Positions 36,882-45,723 of a stretch of 64,000 nt of DNA are shown here, piece by piece. The translations under genes were made by a program, and so were the position numbers. The DNA comes from Lachnospiraceae bacterium (lineage in GTDB: Bacteria; Bacillota; Clostridia; Lachnospirales; Lachnospiraceae). The stretch lies in NCBI GenBank assembly GCA_017623675.1, contig JAGAOO010000024.1, positions 61,435-125,434 of the forward strand, read 5' to 3'. Position 1 is the first letter of the stretch. Each line of letters begins with the position of its first letter. A model generated the notes under the pieces. It worked only from the letters and a program-made list of their open reading frames with translations, searched no databases and was not told the origin of the DNA.

Positions 36882-37176
36882 AAGGAATACTACAAAAAGC
36901 GAAAACCGCAAGGGTATGATTGTAATCTGCGTTGTGTTATTAGTTCTTTGTACAACTCTGTTTGTTCGTTACCACAGTCTAAAGGCACAGTATCAGACCA
37001 ATGCAGAGACGATTGCCAGACTGGAAGAGGAAAAGAAAGACGAAGAGGAACGTACAGAACGTCTACAGCAGCAGGAGGCGTATCAGCAGACAGATGCTTT
37101 TGTAGAGGAGACTGCAAGAGAATTACTGAATCTGATAAAGCCGGGAGATACTACAATTAAACCAAGTGAAGAGTAA
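36874..37176 (+). CDS. divIC: Septum formation initiator, DivIC/FtsB family
   Basis: The protein has 100 residues: cytosolic basic tail, single membrane helix at about residues 14-33 and extracellular coiled coil (about 38-70, Leu/Glu/Gln-rich), the FtsB/DivIC layout. It links FtsL and the divisome. The order rqcP-yabP-yabQ-divIC is the conserved one. The terminator overlapping its stop codon separates it from the ABC transporter genes. Confidence 0.9.
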   Translation: MNRRNTTKSENRKGMIVICVVLLVLCTTLFVRYHSLKAQYQTNAETIARLEEEKKDEEERTERLQQQEAYQQTDAFVEETARELLNLIKPGDTTIKPSEE

Positions 37177-37207
37177 AAGCCGTTGCAGTTGATGTGCAAT
37201 GGCTTTT
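37175..37207 (+). terminator. Terminator overlapping the divIC stop codon
   Basis: A 13-bp stem with one G-T pair (37175-37187 with 37195-37207) begins inside the stop codon and ends in TTTT. Confidence 0.82.
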
Positions 37208-37266
37208 CCCATATAAGCGTGGGGTCACGCGTTTGTGAAAGAAAACAATAAGAAAGAGAAAAACAT

Positions 37267-38040
37267 ATGATCGAAATTCAAAATGTAACGAAAGTTTATA
37301 AATTAACAAGGAAACAGATGGAGGAGCAGAAAACAAAAGCTTCCATGAAGATTGCAGTGAAGGATGTGTCCTTAACGGCAAGAGAAGGAGAAATATTCGG
37401 AATTCTCGGGCCCAATGGAGCAGGCAAAACCACATTACTTCGGTGCGTGGCAACGCTCTTGAACCCAACCCAGGGGCAGATTACAGTGAATGGGTTTGAT
37501 ACTGTCAAGGAGGGGGAAAAGGTACGGCGTTCCTTGGCATTTTTGACAAATGAAGTAAAATTAGACGCTCATTTCAGTCCCAAGTATCTGTTCCGCTTTT
37601 TTGGCAGACTTTATGGTTTGCCGGAAGATGTTATAGAGGCACGACGGAAGGAGCTGTTTGAATACTTTGATATTACAAAGTTCGAGGATAAGAGAATGGA
37701 AGAGCTTTCTACCGGTATGAAACAGAAGGCTTCCATTGCTGTCAGTCTGGTACATGATCCGGATATCATAATCTTTGATGAACCGACCAATGGCTTGGAT
37801 ATCATTACTGCACGGGCAGTTACAGATTATCTGAAACTGTTGCGGGAACGAGGAAAATTGGTGATTATCTCTACCCATATTATGCCGGAGGCACAGAAGC
37901 TATGTGACCGAATGGCTATGATTATTAATGGCTCCTGTGTATTTCAGGGAACCTTACAAGAAGCATTAGAGCAGACCGGAGCAGATGATTTGGAGGATGC
38001 TTTCTTTGAATTATATCGTCGTAAGGAGGAGACAGTATGA
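37267..38040 (+). CDS. natA: ABC-2 type transporter ATPase, NatA-like
   Basis: A 257-residue ABC ATPase: Walker A 'GPNGAGKTT' near residue 47, signature LSTGMKQK and Walker B 'IIIFDEP'. A short Lys-rich insertion near residue 15-30 is typical of NatA. With the permease gene overlapping by 4 bases (ATGA) it forms a NatAB-type exporter (sodium or drug efflux in Bacillus). The pair sits inside the otherwise conserved divIC-spoIIE interval. Confidence 0.85.
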   Translation: MIEIQNVTKVYKLTRKQMEEQKTKASMKIAVKDVSLTAREGEIFGILGPNGAGKTTLLRCVATLLNPTQGQITVNGFDTVKEGEKVRRSLAFLTNEVKLDAHFSPKYLFRFFGRLYGLPEDVIEARRKELFEYFDITKFEDKRMEELSTGMKQKASIAVSLVHDPDIIIFDEPTNGLDIITARAVTDYLKLLRERGKLVIISTHIMPEAQKLCDRMAMIINGSCVFQGTLQEALEQTGADDLEDAFFELYRRKEETV

Positions 38041-39329
38041 AAAATGTTGGAATCATAATGCGCAAGGAGTTATACCGGGTCTTCTCTGATAAAAAAATGG
38101 TATTTGGATTATTTATTATGCCGGCATTGGTAGTCATCGGTTTATATTTATTAATGGGAATTATGATGGCATCCATAATGAAAGATTGGGAAGAGCATGA
38201 ACCTACGGTGCTGGTTTATCAGGCCCCTGAGAGCTTTCAGGAATATATGGATCAAGTCCGGGAAGATAATGAGGTCCATTCTGCTGATACGGTTTATAAA
38301 TGGCATGAACTGCCGGTTGGTTTGTATACAATTGGAGATATCCGATATCATATTATCTGGTTGGAAGATGAACAGGAGATTGAGGCAGCTAAGGAGGATA
38401 TTTATAACGGAGAACTGGACTTGATTCTGGCATTTCCGAAGGGCTTTGACCAACAGATTCAGAATTATCAGGTTGGAGATATCATTCCTGATATTGAAAC
38501 CTATTATAATCCGTCTGAGGATTATTCCGACAATGCAAGGGAAGATGTATTAGCTTTCATTTTAGAGGGATACCGGAATCAATTGTTAGAGAAACGGTTA
38601 GGAAGTCTGGAACAGTTGGAAATCTATACAATTGACAGGGATAATGAAGAATCTGTTATCCAAAATGATAATAAAGCACAAGGTAAGCTGTTTGGCTCGA
38701 TTATCCCGTATATGATTACCATTTTACTGTTTGCCGGAGCTATGAGTCTTGGAGCAGACAGTTTTGCAGGTGAAAAAGAGCGGGGCACCATGGCAGCCTT
38801 GTTAATGACGCCAATTAAGCGGAGTACCATTGTATATGGCAAGTTATTTGCTTTAATGATTCTTTCCGGCTTATCTGCATTGATTTATGGTGGAGCTATG
38901 ATATTTGCCATGCCTTTGTTATATCGTACCTTAGGAGCCATGACCGGACAGGAACTGAATTTTCCACCGAGTCAGATGTGTATGATGCTCATATTGATTG
39001 TGACATTGGTATTTTTGTATGTGGCTTTAATTGCAGTTTGTTCTACACTGGCAAAGAATATGAAGGAGGGAAGCACCTTTATTTCACCGGTTTATATGAT
39101 AGTGATGGTAATTGGTGTGATATCCATGTTCCGGGGAGAAGAAGTGACGAATCTGCAATACTTAATACCGTTGTACGGTCCGACAATGGCTTTGAAAAAT
39201 GTGTTTACCTTGGACATTACGTTGCCGGGATTTTTACTTGCCACTCTGTCGAATCTGGTTATAGGAGCCTTATTTGCATGGCTGACAGCAAAGATGTTCC
39301 ATAGTGAGAAGATAATGTTTAATGCCTGA
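38037..39329 (+). CDS. natB: ABC-2 type transporter permease, NatB-like
   Basis: A 430-residue permease: one helix near the N-terminus, a large extracellular domain (about residues 45-215), then five to six helices in the C-terminal half. This is the NatB layout, partner of the ATPase encoded just upstream. The exported substrate is uncertain. No terminator is obvious before spoIIE, 127 bases downstream. Confidence 0.85.
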   Translation: MKNVGIIMRKELYRVFSDKKMVFGLFIMPALVVIGLYLLMGIMMASIMKDWEEHEPTVLVYQAPESFQEYMDQVREDNEVHSADTVYKWHELPVGLYTIGDIRYHIIWLEDEQEIEAAKEDIYNGELDLILAFPKGFDQQIQNYQVGDIIPDIETYYNPSEDYSDNAREDVLAFILEGYRNQLLEKRLGSLEQLEIYTIDRDNEESVIQNDNKAQGKLFGSIIPYMITILLFAGAMSLGADSFAGEKERGTMAALLMTPIKRSTIVYGKLFALMILSGLSALIYGGAMIFAMPLLYRTLGAMTGQELNFPPSQMCMMLILIVTLVFLYVALIAVCSTLAKNMKEGSTFISPVYMIVMVIGVISMFRGEEVTNLQYLIPLYGPTMALKNVFTLDITLPGFLLATLSNLVIGALFAWLTAKMFHSEKIMFNA

Positions 39330-39456
39330 TTGAAGGCGGTCATATAGATTCTCAAACATTCTATGGGGAATATGCAAGAATTCTTATTCCTGAAAATGAC
39401 AAAATTCAAGTTTCCGTCACCCTATAATGACTACAAGATTATGGAGGTGAAAGGGA

Positions 39457-41481
39457 ATGAAAATAGGAAAAGAATACAAGGGAGAAAGGATATGGATATA
39501 TATTCTGACATTTCTGGCATCACGGTCTGAAATAGCAGGTATATATCCATTTGCTATTGCGATGTTCGTTGGTGCATATCTGGCAGGCTGCGGTTCCTGG
39601 GGGCTTTTTGGAGCAGTTTTGTTGGGGATAGCAACCACATTTTCATTTACAAATGTTATAAAATACGGTTTACTGCTAATGCTGATTACGGTAGGAATCG
39701 GACTGACTTCCGGCGAAAAAAATCAGAGAAACCCATTGCTGGTTTCCTGTATGGCTGGGGGCGGCACCCTGCTTCTTGGATTAATCTGGGAAGCGGTGCT
39801 GAAAATAGGAAGTCCTTGGTACATGTCAGTGTTGGAAGGAATTGGTGTAGTCTGTTTCGTCTTTATTTTCGAGCAGGCGTTACAGGTCATTCAGAATAAA
39901 GAAGATATCATGAAAAGTGAGAATCTCTTAAGCACCTTGTCACTAATGGCAGTGGTTCTATGGGGAATTCCCCTTCAGATTGCTTCCTTTTTTACTGCAT
40001 TACAGGGAGTGGTGTATTATTTGCTTCTCTATATGTCATACCGCTATGGAGTGGCATATGGTACAAGCGTTGGAACCATTTGTGGCGTGGTTCTGGCACT
40101 GAAAACTCAGCAGGTGGAATGGGTTGCTATCTGTGTTATATTAAGTCTTGTTGCTTCGTTCTTGGGAGAATGGAGTAAGATACTGGAAATATTTGGGTTT
40201 CTTGCCCTGCTGGGATTCCTTGGGTTCTTTTATTATCCGGAGTTGTTGGGAGTAGAGGCATTACGAGGATTAGTTACAGCCGGAGTATTGTTTATCTGTA
40301 CACCGAAAAGTTTTATGCTGAAGCATACCGGTACAAAAGCAGAAAATGGACAGAATATGTTGAATGAGGAAGTTCAGAAAATGACCCGGAATCGGTTACA
40401 GGATTTTGCAGAAGTGTTTACCAAGATAAGTAAAAGCTTTCGGGAGCCGTTGTATGTGGTAGGGACGGAAGGACAAACCCTTCAATATCCCTTATTCGCA
40501 AGGCAGATGGGTGAAATCGGAGAAAGCCTTCGGGAATTCTCAACCGGTATGTGTACCCCGATTACTGTAACCAGACAGCAGGAAGGGGCTGTCATACATG
40601 AATTGGAACGACAGAATGTACGGGTCAAGAATCTGGTTATGGTAAAAGGTATGTATGGCAAAAAGGAAATTTATCTGTCTGCCCGTACTGTCCGTGGCAG
40701 GGTTATGACTGCAAAGGAGGCATCGGATATTATCAGTAATGCCCTGCACTGTGATTATCGGGTGGCACCTGCCAGTCGTATGATAATCAATCGGGACTAT
40801 GATGTAGTTATGTTTGAGGAGGATACCCATTACCGATATCTGACCGGGGCTAAACGGATTGCAAAAGAAGGGCAGCGGGTATCCGGTGATAACTTCTCTC
40901 AGATGGAATTAAAGAACGGACAACTGCTTATGATGCTGTCAGATGGAATGGGCAGTGGAGAAGAAGCATCCAGACAAAGTGAACAGCTGGTGGATTTATT
41001 AGAAGAAATGTTGGAAAACGGATTTCGCAAGGAGTCGGCCATTGAGATACTCAATGAATTGATTGCTATGCAAGGTCAGGGAGAACGCTTTACCACCTTG
41101 GATTTGTGTATGGTGGATTTGTATTCAGGGGTAGGAGAGTTTCTAAAAATGGGAGCGTCTACTACTTTCATAAAACGGGGAGACTGGATTGAAAGCATTC
41201 AATCTACCACATTGCCGGTAGGGATTCGGGAACAGACAGAACTGGATGCCATACGCAAGAAATTCTATCATGGTGATATGATTGTTATGGTTAGTGATGG
41301 GGTGTTAGATGGCATTATTTTTGAAAATAAAGAGGAATGCCTTAAGGAAATGCTTCTTGAAATTCATACGAAGAATCCTCAGGAATTAGCGGATGAACTG
41401 TTAAACCGTATTCAGAAAATGAATGGCGGAGGCTTGCGGGATGATGCCAGTGTATTAGTGCTGGGAATTTGGAAAAAATGA
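39457..41481 (+). CDS. spoIIE: Stage II sporulation protein E phosphatase
   Basis: The protein has 674 residues: about ten N-terminal membrane helices (to about 290), a regulatory region, and a C-terminal PP2C-type phosphatase (about 465-674) with metal-binding Asp in 'MLSDGMGSGEEA' and 'VMVSDGVLDG'. SpoIIE dephosphorylates SpoIIAA to activate sigma-F and also acts at the polar septum. It is shorter than the 827-residue Bacillus protein, as is common in Clostridia. It precedes tilS, hpt and ftsH. Confidence 0.92.
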   Translation: MKIGKEYKGERIWIYILTFLASRSEIAGIYPFAIAMFVGAYLAGCGSWGLFGAVLLGIATTFSFTNVIKYGLLLMLITVGIGLTSGEKNQRNPLLVSCMAGGGTLLLGLIWEAVLKIGSPWYMSVLEGIGVVCFVFIFEQALQVIQNKEDIMKSENLLSTLSLMAVVLWGIPLQIASFFTALQGVVYYLLLYMSYRYGVAYGTSVGTICGVVLALKTQQVEWVAICVILSLVASFLGEWSKILEIFGFLALLGFLGFFYYPELLGVEALRGLVTAGVLFICTPKSFMLKHTGTKAENGQNMLNEEVQKMTRNRLQDFAEVFTKISKSFREPLYVVGTEGQTLQYPLFARQMGEIGESLREFSTGMCTPITVTRQQEGAVIHELERQNVRVKNLVMVKGMYGKKEIYLSARTVRGRVMTAKEASDIISNALHCDYRVAPASRMIINRDYDVVMFEEDTHYRYLTGAKRIAKEGQRVSGDNFSQMELKNGQLLMMLSDGMGSGEEASRQSEQLVDLLEEMLENGFRKESAIEILNELIAMQGQGERFTTLDLCMVDLYSGVGEFLKMGASTTFIKRGDWIESIQSTTLPVGIREQTELDAIRKKFYHGDMIVMVSDGVLDGIIFENKEECLKEMLLEIHTKNPQELADELLNRIQKMNGGGLRDDASVLVLGIWKK

Positions 41482-41582
41482 AAGAAATCCGGTAGAATGG
41501 ATTGGTAATACAAAGGGGGATTCTTGCATTTTTCATGCATTTCCAGTAATATGGAAAAAGAATCGTAAAGGAGACGGGACAA

Positions 41583-43007
41583 GTGTTAGATACAGTACAA
41601 AAGACCATTGAACAATTTCATATGCTGGAGAGTGGAAATGGGGTTGTACTAGGTGTATCCGGTGGTGCGGATTCCGTATGCCTGTTTATGATATTACAGG
41701 AATTGGCAGAGGTTATGGATTTGAAGCTTCATGCGGTTCATGTGAATCATCTGCTTCGCAGAGAGGCAGATGAAGAAGAGGCATATGTAAGGAAAATCTG
41801 CAGTCAATACCATGTGGCTTGTCATGTGTTCCGAAAGGATATTGCTGCTTATGCAGAAGAATTGAATTGCTCTGTTGAAGAAGCCGGAAGAATCTATCGT
41901 TATGATTGCTTTGAAGAGGTACGCCGGCAGAATCATTGTGATAAAATCGCAGTCGCCCATCATGAGAATGACCGGGTGGAAACTATGTTATTTCATATGG
42001 TACGGGGAACCGGGTTACGGGGAATTGGCAGTATTCCGGCAGTGCGTGGGAGAATTATTCGTCCATTGCTCTATTGCAGCCGACAGGAGATAGAAGCGTA
42101 TCTGGCAGACAAACAGATACGTTTTTATAATGATGCCTCCAATGCTTCAGAGGAATATACTCGTAATTTAATCAGACATCAGGTGATTCCTCAATTAGAG
42201 AAGGTGAATCCTCAGGCGGTCCGGCATATGACTGAACTGTCAGAAACAGCACAGGAATACTGGGAGTATGTAGAGCGAGAGGCAAGGAAAGCCCAACAGG
42301 AATGTGTATCCAGGGTGGCTCAGGGTATGGAATGGAAGAAAGAACAGATGCAAGAGTTTCCCAGAGTCTTACAACGACATATTGTATATCGAGTACTGAC
42401 AGAGGTTTCCGGCTCGGCAAAGGACTGGGAGCAATTTCATGTGGAGCAGGTTTTGGATTTACAGAATAAATCAGTGGGAAAAAGGGTGAAACTTCCATAC
42501 AAATTAGAAGCTATCCGAAGCTATGATGGTGTTCGGATTCAGAAGGAATTGGCAGATGAAAATGAACAGGAACCATTCATTGATAACGGATTAGTACAAT
42601 CAGTGGAAATAACAATAAACGGAGTTACTGTGATTCCCCAGGTGGGTCGGGTAGAGTGCCATGTTTCGGAATGGACGGGAGAAGATGAAATTTCTAAAAA
42701 ACTATATACGAAAATGATGGATTATGATAAAATATATGGTACTTTATGCATACGCAACCCGAAACCCGGTGATTATTTTATTATAAATCAAGAAGGAGAA
42801 CGGAAAAAGCTGTCCCGATTATTTATTGATAAAAAGGTACCAAAAGAGCAACGGGAGAAACAATTGGTGCTGGCTGCCGGACAGCAGGTTTATTGGATTA
42901 TCGGAATGCGTATCAGTGAGGATGTAAAAGTTGATGTATCAACCAAACGGGTTTTAGAAATAACGTTTCAATATGAAAAGGAATACGAAGGAGAATACAA
43001 TGGATAA
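41583..43007 (+). CDS. tilS: tRNA(Ile)-lysidine synthetase
   Basis: The enzyme has 474 residues with GTG start at 41583 and AAAGGAGA just upstream. N-terminal PP-loop S-G-G-A-D-S at residues 26-31, followed by the central helical region and C-terminal tRNA-binding domain (about 380-474). It makes lysidine at the CAT anticodon wobble base of tRNA-Ile, converting it to AUA reading. It overlaps hpt by 8 bases, the conserved arrangement. Confidence 0.95.
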   Translation: MLDTVQKTIEQFHMLESGNGVVLGVSGGADSVCLFMILQELAEVMDLKLHAVHVNHLLRREADEEEAYVRKICSQYHVACHVFRKDIAAYAEELNCSVEEAGRIYRYDCFEEVRRQNHCDKIAVAHHENDRVETMLFHMVRGTGLRGIGSIPAVRGRIIRPLLYCSRQEIEAYLADKQIRFYNDASNASEEYTRNLIRHQVIPQLEKVNPQAVRHMTELSETAQEYWEYVEREARKAQQECVSRVAQGMEWKKEQMQEFPRVLQRHIVYRVLTEVSGSAKDWEQFHVEQVLDLQNKSVGKRVKLPYKLEAIRSYDGVRIQKELADENEQEPFIDNGLVQSVEITINGVTVIPQVGRVECHVSEWTGEDEISKKLYTKMMDYDKIYGTLCIRNPKPGDYFIINQEGERKKLSRLFIDKKVPKEQREKQLVLAAGQQVYWIIGMRISEDVKVDVSTKRVLEITFQYEKEYEGEYNG

Positions 43008-43518
43008 GATTTCGGTATTAATTTCGAAGGAAGCAATTGAAACCAGAATACAGGAAATGGCAGATAAGATTAATCAGGATTATGCCGGGAAAGAAGTGCA
43101 TTTAGTTGGTATTTTGAAGGGAAGCGTTTTCTTTGTATGTGAGCTTGCCAAAAGACTGACAATACCGGTTACTATGGATTTTATGTCTGTTTCCAGTTAT
43201 GGTGCGGGAACGGAATCCAGCGGACGGGTGAAAATTGTTATGGATTTAGCAGAATCCATTAAAGATAAACACGTGATTATTGTAGAAGACATTATTGATT
43301 CCGGCAATACTTTAAATTATTTAATGCCTGTGCTTTCAAATCGCCAGCCGGCAAGCATGAAGCTCATTGCGTTGTTGGATAAACCGGACAGACGGGTAAA
43401 GGAAGTTCCTATTGATGATGTGGGCTTCGTAATACCGGATGCCTTTGTTGTGGGTTATGGATTGGATTATGCACAGAAATATCGAAATCTTCCGTATATA
43501 GGTATTGTGGAGATTTAG
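43000..43518 (+). CDS. hpt: Hypoxanthine phosphoribosyltransferase
   Basis: The enzyme has 172 residues from ATG 43000, which has GAAGGAGA upstream; the upstream in-frame ATG at 42973 lies inside tilS. The PRPP motif 'VIIVEDIIDSGNT', the 'KGSVFF' loop and 'DFMSVSSYG' are intact. It salvages hypoxanthine and guanine to IMP/GMP. Conserved position between tilS and ftsH. Confidence 0.95.
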   Translation: MDKISVLISKEAIETRIQEMADKINQDYAGKEVHLVGILKGSVFFVCELAKRLTIPVTMDFMSVSSYGAGTESSGRVKIVMDLAESIKDKHVIIVEDIIDSGNTLNYLMPVLSNRQPASMKLIALLDKPDRRVKEVPIDDVGFVIPDAFVVGYGLDYAQKYRNLPYIGIVEI

Positions 43519-43536
43519 AAAGGAAGGAAAAAAGAA

Positions 43537-45375
43537 ATGAATAAACAGGGAGCAGCATTTCGCGGCATATTATGGTTTCTGTTTCTGCTTGCCATTATTG
43601 TATTTGCATATTCATTTTGGGTGAGAAGTACCTCACTTGATTTATATTCTTATAATTTGTCAAGCTTTCAAAAAGATTTAGAAGAAGGAAATATCACGAC
43701 AGTCACGATTAAACAGAACAGCGAAGTCCCTACCGGTATGGTGAAGGTGATAACCACAGATAATAAGGAACAGGACTTTTATGCATCAGATGTGAATGAT
43801 GTAATACACATGGTACAGGATCAGAATACATCAGAGGAACAGGATATTGTGTTAACCATCAGTGATGTACAGAGACCAAGTACCTTTAGTCAGATACTTC
43901 CGTATGTGTTGCTTTTGATTGTGATGGTAGTGTTCATGTTCATCATGATGATGGCAATGCAAGGCTCCGGCGGAGGGAAAATGATGGATTTTGGTAAAAG
44001 CCGGGCCAAAATGATGGTGGAAAATGACCATGGTATTGATTTTACGAAAGTTGCCGGTTTACAGGAAGAAAAGCAGGAACTGGAGGAAATTGTAGATTTC
44101 CTGCAGAATCCGGGGAAATATGGGAAACTGGGTGCCAGAATACCGAAAGGTGTACTGCTGGTTGGCCCTCCGGGAACCGGTAAAACCTTGTTGGCAAAAG
44201 CCATTTCCGGTGAAGCAAATGTGCCATTTTTAAGTATTTCCGGTTCTGATTTCGTGGAAATGTTCGTTGGTGTCGGTGCTTCCAGAGTCCGGGACTTGTT
44301 TGAAGAGGCGAAAAAGAATGCACCTTGTATTGTATTTATTGATGAGATTGATGCGGTTGCAAGAAAACGTGGCTCCGGTTTGGGAGGCGGACATGATGAA
44401 CGGGAACAGACATTGAACCAGTTATTGGTAGAAATGGACGGTTTCGGTGTAAATGAAGGAATTATTGTCATGGCGGCAACCAATCGTGTGGATATTCTGG
44501 ATCCGGCGATTCTGAGACCGGGACGTTTTGACCGTAAGGTAGTGGTTGGAAGACCGGATGTAAAGGGTAGAGAAGAAATATTAAAGGTTCATACGGTGAA
44601 TAAGCCGTTAGGCGATGATGTGGATTTGCATGAAATTGCAAGAACAACATCCGGTTTCGCCGGTGCTGATTTAGAGAACTTAATGAATGAGGCTGCTATT
44701 CTGGCAGCAAAACGCAGTAATTCGTACATTCAGAAGAAGGATATTGACCAGGCATTTATCAAAGTTGGTGTTGGTACAGAAAAGAAAAGTCGGCTGGTAC
44801 CGGAAAAAACCAGAAAGATTACGGCATATCATGAAGCCGGACATGCAATTCTCTATCATGTCCTTCCGGATGTGGGACCGGTTTATGCGGTTTCGATTAT
44901 TCCGACTGGAGAGGGAGCTGCCGGTTATACCATGCGCCTGCCAAATAACGATAATGAATTCACTACAAAGGGTATGATGCGTCAGGATATTATGGTAGAC
45001 TTTGGAGGCAGAATTGCAGAAGAATTAATCTTTGAGGACATTACCACAGGCGCCTCACAGGATATTAAGGTGGCAACCCAGACAGCCCGGTCGATGGTAA
45101 CCAAATATGGTATGTCTGAAAAATTAGGACTGATTAATTATGAAAGCTCAGATGAAGAAGAGGTGTTCCTTGGACGGGATTTGGGTCATGCCAAGAGCTT
45201 TAGTGAAGAAACCGCGACTCTTATTGATACAGAAGTAAAGCGGATTATGGATGAGTGTTATGCGGAAGCAAAACAGATATTAGTATCTCATATGGATATT
45301 CTGCACCGTTGTGCGGAGCTGCTTTTGGAAAAAGACCGAATCGATGGAAAAGAATTTGAACAATTGTTTGCATAA
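43537..45375 (+). CDS. ftsH: ATP-dependent zinc metalloprotease FtsH
   Basis: The protease has 612 residues: two N-terminal membrane helices (about 9-27 and 113-135), AAA+ ATPase domain with Walker A G-P-P-G-T-G-K-T at 210-217, Walker B 'CIVFIDEID', and zinc-binding HEAGH at 432-436. It degrades membrane proteins and unstable regulators. It ends the hup-to-ftsH block. Complete and unremarkable. Confidence 0.96.
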   Translation: MNKQGAAFRGILWFLFLLAIIVFAYSFWVRSTSLDLYSYNLSSFQKDLEEGNITTVTIKQNSEVPTGMVKVITTDNKEQDFYASDVNDVIHMVQDQNTSEEQDIVLTISDVQRPSTFSQILPYVLLLIVMVVFMFIMMMAMQGSGGGKMMDFGKSRAKMMVENDHGIDFTKVAGLQEEKQELEEIVDFLQNPGKYGKLGARIPKGVLLVGPPGTGKTLLAKAISGEANVPFLSISGSDFVEMFVGVGASRVRDLFEEAKKNAPCIVFIDEIDAVARKRGSGLGGGHDEREQTLNQLLVEMDGFGVNEGIIVMAATNRVDILDPAILRPGRFDRKVVVGRPDVKGREEILKVHTVNKPLGDDVDLHEIARTTSGFAGADLENLMNEAAILAAKRSNSYIQKKDIDQAFIKVGVGTEKKSRLVPEKTRKITAYHEAGHAILYHVLPDVGPVYAVSIIPTGEGAAGYTMRLPNNDNEFTTKGMMRQDIMVDFGGRIAEELIFEDITTGASQDIKVATQTARSMVTKYGMSEKLGLINYESSDEEEVFLGRDLGHAKSFSEETATLIDTEVKRIMDECYAEAKQILVSHMDILHRCAELLLEKDRIDGKEFEQLFA

Positions 45376-45535
45376 AGCAGTTAAAATAGGCGATGTATAA
45401 TAAATTGCTAAATTCAATAGAGGGAATTATCTATTTTGACACTGGGTTTGGAACAAATTAGGAGTGGTTATTGCTTTTTTGCACAAAAGATTGTGAAAAA
45501 AAGAAAATTGTTTGTGAACACTTTTCAGAGGGATT

Positions 45536-45544
45536 TGCTATAAT
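45536..45544 (+). promoter_or_regulatory. Extended -10 promoter of a candidate small RNA
   Basis: TGCTATAAT at 45536-45544 is a perfect extended -10. The nearest -35-like hexamer (TTGTGA at 45512) is too far, which the extended -10 can compensate for. Confidence 0.6.
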
Positions 45545-45550
45545 AAACTT

Positions 45551-45646
45551 GTAACCCCCCCAATACATTATATAGTTTTTTGCTACACCCATAAGTAACA
45601 AAAATACCTTCTCCAAAAGGACAGCGTTCGGTAGCTGTCCTTTTAA
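45551..45646 (+). ncRNA. Candidate small RNA with C-rich loop
   Basis: About 95 bases from the inferred start after the extended -10 to the terminator. There is no ORF. Near the 5' end a run of Cs (CCCCCC) lies in an unpaired-looking stretch, the layout of Gram-positive sRNAs that pair with Shine-Dalgarno sequences. The 3' end is a strong terminator. It could instead be only the leader of the downstream GH13 gene, ending in an attenuator. Confidence 0.45.
45615..45646 (+). terminator. Terminator or attenuator before the GH13 gene
   Basis: An 11-bp perfect stem (45615-45625 with 45634-45644) with an 8-base loop and TTTT. Confidence 0.85.
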
Positions 45647-45723
45647 CTTTTAAATTCTTTTCATATACAAATGGAGAAATTTATATTAAAATATAAGATA
45701 GATTTCCAAGGAGAGAGAAGAAA

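Noticed and set aside
45491-45517. Two TTGTGA direct repeats before the small RNA promoter as a Rex or CcpA site
   Set aside because: Rex sites are inverted repeats (TTGTGA with TCACAA); only direct repeats are present. Not supported.
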